Of a stretch of 64,000 bases of DNA, positions 40,645 through 48,371 are shown one piece after another (the first letter of the stretch is position 1; each line of letters opens with the position of its first letter). The position numbers and the translations under genes are program-made. A model generated the notes under the pieces. The model had not been told where the DNA came from. It ran no database searches and saw only the letters and a program-made list of their open reading frames with translations. The stretch is from assembly GCA_963800065.1 (NCBI GenBank), contig CAWCZO010000011.1, positions 496,001 to 560,000 on the forward strand. Reading direction: 5' to 3'. Source of the DNA: CAWJFJ01 sp963800065. Its GTDB lineage: Bacteria; Actinomycetota; Acidimicrobiia; Acidimicrobiales; UBA8190.

Positions 40645-41394
40645 ATGTGCGGACGCGTCGATCTCCATACCCCCCCGTCGCAACTGGCCCGACTCCTCGA
40701 GGTCCAGCTGGCCCAGGGCGTGGATCCCGACGGCGCGCCGAGCTGGAACGTCCCCCCGACGCACCGTCTCTACGCCGTCGTCGAGTCACGCCCCCTCACC
40801 GACGACGGCACCCGTGGCGATGACACCGTCAGGCTCCTCGACCAGTTCCGCTGGGGTCTCGTCCCCCACTGGGCCAAGGACGTCCGCATGGGCAACAAGA
40901 TGATCAACGCCCGGGCCGAGACGGTGACCAAGACGCCGGCCTACCGCTCGGCCTTCGCCTCCCACCGCTGCCTGATCGTGGTGGACGGCTTCTACGAGTG
41001 GCGAGTCCCCGACAATGCCGAACCCAAGAGGAAGGTGCCCTACTACTTCCACCGTTCAGACGGCCGGCCCCTCACCTTCGCCGGTCTCTACGAGACGTGG
41101 TGGGACAAGTCCCGCTCCCCCGATCCCGATCCCGAGACGCTTCTGCGGACCTGCACCATCATCACCACCGAGGCCGGCCCCGACATGGTCGAGGTCCACG
41201 ACCGGATGCCCGTCATCCTCGACGGCGACGTCATCGACACCTGGCTCGACCGCCGTTCCGGTGACATCGCCGCGCTTCGCGCCATGCTCCTCCCGGCGCC
41301 GGCCGGCACCCTTCTCCGTCACCCTGTTTCCACCGAGGTGAACAGCCCGCGCCACGACGGTCCCCAACTTCTCGCTGACGTCACGTCCTCTTAG
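40645..41394 (+). CDS. SRAP-domain abasic-site crosslinking protein (YedK/HMCES)
   Basis: This 249-aa SOS-response-associated peptidase starts MCGRVDLHTP, so that Cys2 becomes the N-terminal nucleophile once Met is removed. The DNA-binding and catalytic residues N88 and R90 (INARAET), E118 (VDGFYEWR) and H185 (VHDRMPV) are all present. It forms a stable thiazolidine adduct with abasic sites in single-stranded DNA. It lies 12 bp after the transglutaminase gene, but no LexA box is seen in front of it. Confidence 0.95.
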   Translation: MCGRVDLHTPPSQLARLLEVQLAQGVDPDGAPSWNVPPTHRLYAVVESRPLTDDGTRGDDTVRLLDQFRWGLVPHWAKDVRMGNKMINARAETVTKTPAYRSAFASHRCLIVVDGFYEWRVPDNAEPKRKVPYYFHRSDGRPLTFAGLYETWWDKSRSPDPDPETLLRTCTIITTEAGPDMVEVHDRMPVILDGDVIDTWLDRRSGDIAALRAMLLPAPAGTLLRHPVSTEVNSPRHDGPQLLADVTSS

Positions 41395-41417
41395 TGCCGC
41401 ATCAGGCAACGTTGCCG

Positions 41418-41819
41418 CTAGCTCCGATGCTCGGGCGGGAGGGCATACGTGACCTGAGCCTTCGCCACGAGCTCCTCGGCTCCAGAGGTCCGCATCGCAA
41501 CGTCGATTACCACCAACGTCTTCCCGAGTTTGATGACGGTTCCCTCCGCCATCACGTCGATGGGCTGGGGTCGACGAAGAAAGTCGATGTGAAGGCTCGT
41601 CGATACGGCCGACACAACAGGTCCGATCTGGGCGAGGACAGCGCACCAGGCGACGGCGTCGGCCAGAGCCATCAGCGCGGGCCCGGAGACGGTACCTCCG
41701 GGACGGATATGAGCCTTGGAAGCCGGTAGCCGGAGGCACACTCCCGACTCGGTGACAGCCTCCACGTCGTAGGACGCATCGGTCTCGGTCAGTATTTTCT
41801 GGACAGCTACCATGTCCAT
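41418..41819 (-). CDS. PaaI-like hotdog thioesterase
   Basis: This protein of about 133 aa starting at MDMVAVQKILTETDASYDVE has the hotdog pattern: RPGGTVSGPALMALADAVAW, then AVSTSLHIDFLRRPQPIDVM and GKTLVVIDVAMRTSGAEELV. The active-site region has GGTVSGP where HGG is usual, so catalysis may differ or be lost. An upstream GTG at 41924 would add 35 residues without family resemblance. It is convergent with the SRAP gene. Confidence 0.75.
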   Translation of the reverse strand: MDMVAVQKILTETDASYDVEAVTESGVCLRLPASKAHIRPGGTVSGPALMALADAVAWCAVLAQIGPVVSAVSTSLHIDFLRRPQPIDVMAEGTVIKLGKTLVVIDVAMRTSGAEELVAKAQVTYALPPEHRS

Positions 41820-41933
41820 CTTTGGCACGGTGGGGAAGCTTACCGTCGACTCCTCATCCTCCGACCGGGCAGTGCTCCTGACAGTTCGTAGCGACCCGCC
41901 ACCGGTAGTGGGGATCGATACCACTCGGCACGA

Positions 41934-42344
41934 CTAGATGCAGTCTGACAAGAGGTCCACCCGGAGCACTTCACCGGCATCGACATCTGCAGATTGCGGG
42001 GAAGTCCCCGCTGCAGAAGACGACACCGAGTAGGCACCGGGAGCAACGACGAACCTGTAGATGTGCCTACCCGTCACGGTCTGAGTCGCTACGGACCTGC
42101 CACCTGAGCCGAGAGTGACGACGACGGGAATGCCGGCGAGTTCGGCAATCGTCGAGGCTTGGGGATGACATGGGGTCGCTACACCAGTGACCACGCCACG
42201 CACTGGCGCCGGGGACGTAGCAGCTGCGGGGGAGGTCGTAGCTGACGAAGCCAGATGACCGTGTCCGCATCCAGTCAAGGCCATGCCAGCCACCACGACG
42301 CTCACCGCTTGCCAGGAAGGACGCGTCTTGAAGGCCATGCTCAT
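41934..42344 (-). CDS. Small lipoprotein
   Basis: The 136-aa precursor has a signal peptide (SVVVAGMALTGC, lipid Cys near residue 26), a Ser/Thr/Ala linker and a domain with GVVTGVATPCHPQASTIAEL and YRFVVAPGAYSVSSSAAGTS, which looks like a small beta-sandwich with one Cys pair (C59 and C135). Such carboxypeptidase-regulatory-like lipoproteins are common in actinobacteria. The start could be M1 or M3. Function is unknown. Confidence 0.7.
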   Translation of the reverse strand: MSMAFKTRPSWQAVSVVVAGMALTGCGHGHLASSATTSPAAATSPAPVRGVVTGVATPCHPQASTIAELAGIPVVVTLGSGGRSVATQTVTGRHIYRFVVAPGAYSVSSSAAGTSPQSADVDAGEVLRVDLLSDCI

Positions 42345-42439
42345 TATGACGATTCGCCGGTTGCCGGAGTTCCCGGGCTGGCCGTCATTTCGTGGGTGGC
42401 CGAGCGGGTGGATGACCGACGAATCCGCGACAATCGTGC

Positions 42440-42916
42440 ATGTCCGACGCGCTTACCTTTGAGCCTTTCCCGCGCTCGGCGCTCGACGTCTGGCTCGAGA
42501 ACACGCTCGTCAATTACGTCAAGGAGCGAGTGGAGGCCGGAGATTCGCTGGCGGAGGCCGAAGCCAATGCCAATGCTTCCGTCGAGCGCCTGTTTCCTGA
42601 CGGCTCGCCGGCCCCTGGTCAGCTCATCGGGCACCTGGTCTCTTCGTCGCAGCACATCGGCTACCTCTGGCTCGGGCCGGCTGGTACTGACCCAGAGCGG
42701 TGGTGGATCTGGGACGTCGTGATCGACGAGGAGTTCCACGGTCGCGGTTACGGGCGTGAGGCCATGTTCCTCGCTGAAATGCTCGCCCGCAGGCATGGGG
42801 CCTCGACGATCGGGCTGAACGTCTTTGGGCACAACCACGTGGCGCGAACTCTCTACTCCTCGCTCGGCTACCAGGAGACAGCAGTACAGATGCGCAAGAC
42901 CCTCCAATCCGGGTGA
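42440..42916 (+). CDS. GNAT-family N-acetyltransferase
   Basis: This 158-aa protein has the acetyl-CoA loop in VIDEEFHGRGYGREAMFLAE, followed by GLNVFGHNHVARTLYSSLGY, both canonical GNAT motifs. It resembles the RimI/YjcK-like group. The acceptor is unknown. It is divergent from the lipoprotein gene. Confidence 0.9.
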   Translation: MSDALTFEPFPRSALDVWLENTLVNYVKERVEAGDSLAEAEANANASVERLFPDGSPAPGQLIGHLVSSSQHIGYLWLGPAGTDPERWWIWDVVIDEEFHGRGYGREAMFLAEMLARRHGASTIGLNVFGHNHVARTLYSSLGYQETAVQMRKTLQSG

Positions 42917-43101
42917 TCCCGCCTGGGACAGCATCCTTCACCGGGTCCTTGCCGACCCTCTCCGGTGGGAGGGCAGGAAGGCGGCGGTATCGGGCACCGC
43001 TGTGAAAGCCTGGGTGAGGTGGCCGATGACACGTCGAAGCCGGACTCAGAGGCTCAGCCGTCATCCCGGAAGTTGACCGGGCGATCAGGCGACCTCGAGT
43101 C

Positions 43102-44202
43102 GTGACCGCGCCCGACGTCGGGACACCGGCTCCGGCAACGGTTGATCCGGGCTATGACGACCGAGGCTCATGGATCCCCACCGGCGCCATGATCGCAGCC
43201 AGGATCACCGAGCTGCGCAAGCGCCGTGGACTGATGATCACCCTGATCACATTGACGATAGGGTTCCCGACACTCTTCCTCGTCATCCGGCTCTTGCTTC
43301 ACGCCTTCCTGCCGCACTCGTACGGACCGGCCGGTGGGTTCGAGGTATTCGCCACCCTCACCGCCGGCGTGCTCTACATCTTCGGGTTCATCGCCGCCAT
43401 GACCTTGGGAGCCACCGCAGGTTGCTCCGACCTCGCCGACGGGATGTTCACGCAGCAGGTGGTGACCGGGCGCTCGAGAGTGGCGCTCTTCCTGGCCCGC
43501 ATCCCGGCCGGCTTGGCCATCATCATCCCCATGGTGGCCGTCGCATTCACCGTCATCTGCGCGGTCTGCGCCTTCTCCGCCCCGTCCGGTTTCGACTTCC
43601 AGGGCACCACCGTGCCCCTGGGTCTGTCCCTCCATGGATACGAAACCTGGGCCGCCGATCATCCGGATCTGATCATCTGCGACTTCCCCTACAACGGGCC
43701 GTGCCCGGAGAACGAACCCGAGCCAAACACCCCGCTGTCCAGGACGCTGGCCGAGCGCCAGGCCGAGCAGAACTTCCCGACCTACGCCGTGACCTACAAC
43801 TCACCGCCCTTCAGCCTGATGATCAGGGCGGGACTCTGGCTCGAGCTCGAAGTGATCATCGCCTGCGTCTTCGGTCTCGGGTTCGCCTCTCTCCTGGGAC
43901 AGCGACTGGTTCCGATCATCCTGATGATCGTGTACGAGATCATCTTCCGACCGCTCTTACTGTCGACGAAGTTTCCCCACCTCGTCAACCTTCAGCGGCC
44001 CCTGGTCATCGAACTGGCTGTGGCCCATTTCGAACCCGCCGGGATTGGTCTCAACTACGTGGTCGCGAACGGACCCGCTGGCCTTCGAGACTCGTCGTAC
44101 TTGGTGCCGGAGTCGACGGCCATCGCGGTCGCAGTGATCGCGGCCTGGTTGGTGGTCTGGACGGTCTTGGGCGCGTGGAGAATGGCGACCAGGGACGCTT
44201 GA
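43102..44202 (+). CDS. ABC-2-type permease-like membrane protein
   Basis: This 366-aa protein begins with a cytoplasmic Pro-rich leader and RGSWIPTGAMIAARITELRK, then about six membrane helices (for example GLMITLITLTIGFPTLFLVI and ARIPAGLAIIIPMVAVAFTV). A large extracytoplasmic loop lies between helices 4 and 5 (GTTVPLGLSLHGYETWAADH onward, two Cys). The layout matches ABC-2 permeases of two-component exporters, but no ATPase gene adjoins it. The preceding 185 bp are non-coding. Confidence 0.75.
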   Translation: MTAPDVGTPAPATVDPGYDDRGSWIPTGAMIAARITELRKRRGLMITLITLTIGFPTLFLVIRLLLHAFLPHSYGPAGGFEVFATLTAGVLYIFGFIAAMTLGATAGCSDLADGMFTQQVVTGRSRVALFLARIPAGLAIIIPMVAVAFTVICAVCAFSAPSGFDFQGTTVPLGLSLHGYETWAADHPDLIICDFPYNGPCPENEPEPNTPLSRTLAERQAEQNFPTYAVTYNSPPFSLMIRAGLWLELEVIIACVFGLGFASLLGQRLVPIILMIVYEIIFRPLLLSTKFPHLVNLQRPLVIELAVAHFEPAGIGLNYVVANGPAGLRDSSYLVPESTAIAVAVIAAWLVVWTVLGAWRMATRDA

Positions 44203-44296
44203 GAGACGCCGGGCTCGACTCCACTGGATATCTGGCGATCCCGTAAGTATCGGATATCGAGAGCGACACCCCGGATGGTGGCGTCCGGACGTCCCC

Positions 44297-44452
44297 TCAG
44301 TCGTCGTCCCCGTCGAAGCCGTCCTCCCCGAAGGCAAAGCAGGTGACACCGGCTTCCCGCGTGGACGAGAACAACTCGGACTCGATGTCGTCCTCGACGT
44401 ACACCGGCTCCGCTGATTCGTTCGCTCGGGTGGTCACCGGAAACGTCGTCAT
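44297..44452 (-). CDS. 51-aa acidic protein
   Basis: ATG 44452 has a perfect GGAGGT ribosome site 7 bp upstream. The peptide begins MTTFPVTTRANESAEPVYVE, continues DDIESELFSSTREAGVTCFA and ends in an acidic DGFDGDDD. The strong ribosome site and even codon use support a real gene. No family is recognised; the length and charge would suit an adaptor or inhibitor peptide, but that is a guess. Confidence 0.6.
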   Translation of the reverse strand: MTTFPVTTRANESAEPVYVEDDIESELFSSTREAGVTCFAFGEDGFDGDDD

Positions 44453-44546
44453 CGATCGCACCTCCGTCTGGTCCCGAACCCCATCATGACGCGCCCGGGT
44501 GCCGAATTCGCAGGTACCGGGTGGTAACTTCCGGCGCCCGCTCGGG

Positions 44547-44759
44547 CTAGTGATGTCCGCCCGAGGCCAGGAGGACGAGGTCGAGAAAGGCGAACACGGT
44601 GGTGGCGGCCATGATCGAGCGGACGATCCAGGCGGTGACCCGCCTGCCGCTCTGGGTACGCGTCGCCGTGACCCTCCGAACGGGCAGACCGGTATGGGGG
44701 CTCACGAGACGCACCGGGGGTCCGCCGGACGGCGCCGCCCCGGGGGGGAGTCCGCTCAC
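44547..44759 (-). CDS. 70-aa single-helix membrane protein coupled to the next gene upstream
   Basis: The GTG at 44759 overlaps the stop of the membrane protein gene (GTGA). A basic N-terminal region ends in AWIVRSIMAATTVFAFLDLV, one membrane helix near the C-terminus (tail-anchored). No family is recognised. It is probably made with its upstream neighbour. Confidence 0.6.
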   Translation of the reverse strand: MSGLPPGAAPSGGPPVRLVSPHTGLPVRRVTATRTQSGRRVTAWIVRSIMAATTVFAFLDLVLLASGGHH

Positions 44760-45778
44760 GACAGGTCAGCGCCCCAGGAGGGCCGCCCCGGCATCCTCTC
44801 CAGAAGCCGCAAAAGCTCCCGACCGAGAACGAGCACGACCAGGGCGAAGACCATGAGCCACGACACGGTCTCGAGGTGGCGACCGCGCAGCAGATCGACG
44901 GCCGTCACGGCCAGCACCACCAGCACAGGCGCGTACGGAGCGACCAGAGAGATCGTCGACTCCTCGGCGTCGGAGATCTCCGGTGCTGGCGCCGTCATCG
45001 CCCACAGGGCTCCCAGAGCGATCAAGAGGTAACCCGCCACCCAACCGGTGTCCAGGAAGTTCCCCCCGTTGTAGCTGTTCACCTCCGTCAGATAGGAGAA
45101 GGCACTGTCGGACACGGCGAAGGCGATCACCCCGGCCATCACCAATCCCAGGCGTATCCGTCCCGTCCGCCCCGCTCGTGCGATCAGGATGATCACGAGC
45201 GAGACCATGACCACGTCACTCACCGGGTACGCCAGTGAGATGACTTGCTTCAGCACGCCCCCCTGGTGGGATCGGTAGAGGGGGCCGAGAATGGTGGCCC
45301 AACTGGCGAACAGCAGTGACGTGGCGATGATGCAGCCGTCGAGAACCTCCTGCAGGTGCGCACCGCGTCGCCGACGTCCCATCGGGTAGAGCAGGAGACC
45401 GGCGAAGGCGAACGGCACGGCAGCCAGGAATCCCACGTCGGCCAACGAGGGAAAGGGGACAGGGACGTTCCTGACGAGGGCGAAGTAGCACCAGACGACC
45501 TCCCCGACGCCCCAAGCGAAACTCGACACGGCCAAGAGGGCCCAGGTGACCCGGCCGGGAACACCCCGGAGAGCGGCGGCACCGCATACGGCGGTGGCGC
45601 ACCAGGCGGCAACCAGTTGGCCGAGGTCGTCCACCTCGAGAGTCACGTGGGCGCCACCGAGATCGAAGACGATCCAGAGAAGGAAGACGAGGGTCATCCC
45701 CCCGGCCACCACCGCTCCCACCACGAAAGGCCGTCTCCGGCGCTCCCGGTGGGGAGAGCGCTCTTCAAGAAGTCCCAC
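44756..45778 (-). CDS. Polytopic membrane protein resembling a sensor module without output domain
   Basis: The protein is about 340 aa if GTG 45778 is used; upstream in-frame codons only add low-complexity Arg/Gly sequence. Nine or so helices are apparent (VVGAVVAGGMTLVFLLWIVF, SLADVGFLAAVPFAFAGLLL, LDGCIIATSLLFASWATILG, GWVAGYLLIALGALWAMTAP). The arrangement recalls the MASE-like membrane parts that precede GGDEF domains in related actinobacteria, yet no GGDEF, EAL or kinase follows. It overlaps the 70-aa gene by GTGA. Function is unknown. Confidence 0.65.
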   Translation of the reverse strand: MGLLEERSPHRERRRRPFVVGAVVAGGMTLVFLLWIVFDLGGAHVTLEVDDLGQLVAAWCATAVCGAAALRGVPGRVTWALLAVSSFAWGVGEVVWCYFALVRNVPVPFPSLADVGFLAAVPFAFAGLLLYPMGRRRRGAHLQEVLDGCIIATSLLFASWATILGPLYRSHQGGVLKQVISLAYPVSDVVMVSLVIILIARAGRTGRIRLGLVMAGVIAFAVSDSAFSYLTEVNSYNGGNFLDTGWVAGYLLIALGALWAMTAPAPEISDAEESTISLVAPYAPVLVVLAVTAVDLLRGRHLETVSWLMVFALVVLVLGRELLRLLERMPGRPSWGADLS

Positions 45779-45900
45779 GGATCCCTGTCGACATCGACTC
45801 CGACCCCGGCGTAGGGCCGAAAGACCTTTCTCCCACCGCCAGGCACCCACGTACGGCCCGGATCGGTCACGCCCCGTCGGGGGAACCCTGGAACCGAGGG

Positions 45901-46299
45901 CTAGCCCTGGCTGAACGAGAGCTTGTCGGCCTCCCAGAACGAACGCAGGGCCACGAGCTCCCCCGCCTCGTTCACCTTGTAGATGTTCACGATGGGGACG
46001 ATCCCGACCTGGTTGCCGGGGAGCGTGATCCGGATCTGGCCGACGTTGGCCACCTCGGAGCCGCATTCATAGGAGTCCCGGATGGTGAACTCGATCTTCT
46101 CGCTCGTCGAGATCACGTTGTCGTAGAAGGCGGTGATGGCCTCCTTGCCCCTATGCCCCTTGGCGTCGGGGTCGAACAGCGACGGGCCCACCGGGTCCTC
46201 GACGACGGCATCGTCGGCGAAGAGGGCCAGCCACCCGTCGCGATCCCGTGCCTCGGTCAGAGCCATCGACTGCTTGGCGGCGTCGCGTGCTGCACCCAT
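45901..46299 (-). CDS. SnoaL-like / ketosteroid-isomerase-like protein
   Basis: This 132-aa NTF2-fold protein contains LTEARDRDGWLALFADDAVV, EDPVGPSLFDPDAKGHRGKE and YKVNEAGELVALRSFWEADK. The early Asp pairs (ADDAVVEDPVG) are where Delta5-3-ketosteroid isomerases carry their general base region. The protein is last in a group with an F420-type oxidoreductase and an SDR, and the operator upstream of that group resembles a KstR site, so a steroid substrate is plausible. Confidence 0.85.
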   Translation of the reverse strand: MGAARDAAKQSMALTEARDRDGWLALFADDAVVEDPVGPSLFDPDAKGHRGKEAITAFYDNVISTSEKIEFTIRDSYECGSEVANVGQIRITLPGNQVGIVPIVNIYKVNEAGELVALRSFWEADKLSFSQG

Positions 46300-46347
46300 T
46301 TTGATCCCCTCTCGCTCGTCGGTCTGCTCTTCTCTGTTCCGGTCCTC

Positions 46348-47232
46348 TCACGGCGCGGCGCGGGACCCGGCGATCACCGTGTCGGCGAACCGCCGCAGGT
46401 TGTCTATCTTCACCTGGAGCGGTTCGGTGTCGGGCCCCACCGTGTACGGCCACCGGAACCCGACGATCACGTCGGTGACCCCCTGTTCCTCGAGCCGACG
46501 GACCCCGTCGACGCTGTAGGCGTCGAGGGAGATCACATGCGTCTCGAACGGCTCGTCGACCCGACCGGCCTCGGCCCGCAGCTGGCCCAGCCGCTCGAGC
46601 AACCCCGGCAGAGCCTCCGGGGCACCGCCACCGTGCATCCACCCGTCCCCGCTGTAGGCGGCCCGGCGCAGGGCGGCTTCGCCGTGGCCGCCGACGAGGA
46701 TGGGGACGGGCTCGGACGGGACCGGCGCCATCTTCACGGCGGGTACCTCGTAGACCTTCCCGTGGTACTCGGCGTAGCCACCGGCCAGGAGACCCCTGAT
46801 GACAGCGATCGACTCGTCCATCCGGACCCCGCGCCCGGCCCACGGCACGTCGAGCAAGGTGTAGTCCTCGGGCCACGGGCTCGTCCCCACTCCCAGTCCG
46901 AGCCGGTTCCCGGTGAGCACGGCCACCGAGGCCACCTGCTTCGCCACCAGCACCGGGTGGCGGATGGGGAGCTTGATCACGAAGGTGACGAAGCGGATCG
47001 TCTCCGTCACCGCGCCCAGGGCGGGGATGAGCGAGAAGGGCTCGAGGAACGGTTTGTCCTCCAGGAACTCCCGCGTCCCGTCGGGATTGAACGGATAGGT
47101 GGCGTCGGAGTGCTCCGGATAGGCGATGGAGTCGGGGACGATGAAGGAGTCGTAGCCCGCCTCCTCGGCCGCCCGGGCCAGCGGCACGTAGAACGACGGG
47201 TCGGTCATCGACTCGGCGTAGCTGAAGCGCAC
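46348..47232 (-). CDS. LLM-class F420-dependent oxidoreductase
   Basis: This 294-aa luciferase-like TIM barrel opens MRFSYAESMTDPSFYVPLAR. The glycine-rich cofactor region appears in GNRLGLGVGTSPWPEDYTLL and the substrate/cofactor loop in PVPILVGGHGEAALRRAAYS. In mycothiol-type actinobacteria such enzymes normally use F420. It lies between the SnoaL-like gene (48 bp downstream) and the SDR (27 bp upstream) on the same strand and probably works on the same substrate class. Confidence 0.85.
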   Translation of the reverse strand: MRFSYAESMTDPSFYVPLARAAEEAGYDSFIVPDSIAYPEHSDATYPFNPDGTREFLEDKPFLEPFSLIPALGAVTETIRFVTFVIKLPIRHPVLVAKQVASVAVLTGNRLGLGVGTSPWPEDYTLLDVPWAGRGVRMDESIAVIRGLLAGGYAEYHGKVYEVPAVKMAPVPSEPVPILVGGHGEAALRRAAYSGDGWMHGGGAPEALPGLLERLGQLRAEAGRVDEPFETHVISLDAYSVDGVRRLEEQGVTDVIVGFRWPYTVGPDTEPLQVKIDNLRRFADTVIAGSRAAP

Positions 47233-47259
47233 GGCCCTCTCCTCCGAGCGCTCTCGGCG

Positions 47260-48165
47260 CTAGGCGTTCGGCGTCTCGCCCGAGGCGGCCGCCTTGCGCA
47301 TCTGCTCGATCCTGTCGATCATCCCCATCCGCTCCACCCCGACCTCGCCGAACCGGGCGGCGATCTCCTGGGGCGTCCAACGACCCTCTGTCGTCATCTC
47401 GCGCACCTCGACGGGCTGGTTCCAGACGGCGATCCGTGAACCGACGGCCGTATACACCTGGCCGGTCACGTCCTGGGCCTGATCGGACAACAGATAGACG
47501 ACGAGGGGGGCGACGTCCTCGGGGTCCCCGTTCTCGGCCAGCCCCGAGGGAACGTTGGCCGACATCCGGGTCCGGGCGATGGGGGCGATGGCGTTGGCCC
47601 GCACGCCGTAGCGGTAGAGGCCCACGGCTGCCGACCGAACCAGAGAGACGATCCCACCCTTGGCCGCCGAGTAGTTGGCCTGGGCCACGCTGCCCACGTA
47701 GGCACCCGACGTGAAACCGATCAGCGAGCCCGACTCCTGCTTGCGCATGATGGCGGCCGCGTGCCGGAACACGGTGAAGTGGCCCTTCAGGTGGGTGGCG
47801 ATCACGGCATCCCACTCGTCCTCGGACATGTTGAAGAGCATCCGCTCCCGCAGGATCCCGGCCACCGCCACCACACCGTCGATTCGCCCCCACCGCTCCA
47901 CGGCGGCATTCACGATCCGCTCACCGCCGGCCATCGTGCTCACGTCCTCGGCGACGGCCACCGCCTCACCGCCGGCCGCCTCGATCTCCTTCACCACGGC
48001 GTCGGCCACGGCGCTGGTCGGGTCTTCACCGGCGAGCCCGACACCGATGTCGGCCACCACCACCTTGGCGCCCTCCGCGGCACAGGCCAAGGCGCAGGCC
48101 CGGCCGATCCCGCCTCCGGCTCCGGTGATGACCACGGCCTTGCCGTCGAGGAACCCTGCCACCAT
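47260..48165 (-). CDS. Short-chain dehydrogenase (HSD17B4/Hsd4-like)
   Basis: This 301-aa SDR starts at ATG 48165 after CCGGAGGATGG. It has the cofactor loop TGAGGGIGRACALACAAEGA, Tyr-x-x-x-Lys in ANYSAAKGGIVSLVRSAAVG, and a C-terminal extension (TTEGRWTPQEIAARFGEVGV) longer than in simple reductases and usual in beta-hydroxyacyl-CoA dehydrogenases of the multifunctional-enzyme-2 type. The gene is divergent from an acyl-CoA ligase with a KstR-like site between them. It likely oxidises a 3-hydroxyacyl-CoA or a hydroxysteroid. Confidence 0.85.
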   Translation of the reverse strand: MVAGFLDGKAVVITGAGGGIGRACALACAAEGAKVVVADIGVGLAGEDPTSAVADAVVKEIEAAGGEAVAVAEDVSTMAGGERIVNAAVERWGRIDGVVAVAGILRERMLFNMSEDEWDAVIATHLKGHFTVFRHAAAIMRKQESGSLIGFTSGAYVGSVAQANYSAAKGGIVSLVRSAAVGLYRYGVRANAIAPIARTRMSANVPSGLAENGDPEDVAPLVVYLLSDQAQDVTGQVYTAVGSRIAVWNQPVEVREMTTEGRWTPQEIAARFGEVGVERMGMIDRIEQMRKAAASGETPNA

Positions 48166-48259
48166 CCATCCTCCGGTGATCTCGCTGGGTGTCTGCCCGG
48201 GCACCGGCCAACGGCGCATTTTGCGACGCGCCGACCGGGGCAGGCGGCTTGACGCCTGC

Positions 48260-48273
48260 GAGAACACGTTCTA
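48260..48273. promoter_or_regulatory. KstR-like TetR operator between divergent SDR and acyl-CoA ligase genes
   Basis: GAGAACACGTTCTA fits the mycobacterial KstR consensus TNNAACNNGTTNNA at every fixed base except the first. Its arms AGAAC/GTTCT are palindromic. It lies 95 bp from the SDR start and 99 bp from the ligase start, an ideal place to control both. Confidence 0.55.
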
Positions 48274-48371
48274 GCGTCGGTCGGCAGTCGAGCGCCAGTC
48301 CGGTGCTCCTGAGCCGGGCCGGACCGTCGGGCGACGTCGTCGGGTCCCGGCCACGCGAGGGGGAGACACAG

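Noticed and set aside
40645..41394. Expectation of a LexA box before the SRAP gene.
   Set aside because: The 12-bp gap after the transglutaminase gene and the preceding 100 bp contain no CGAAC-N4-GTTCG palindrome.
46151..47893. A 580-aa - strand frame across the LLM and SDR genes.
   Set aside because: It is the alternate frame of two well-conserved genes and shows no domain.
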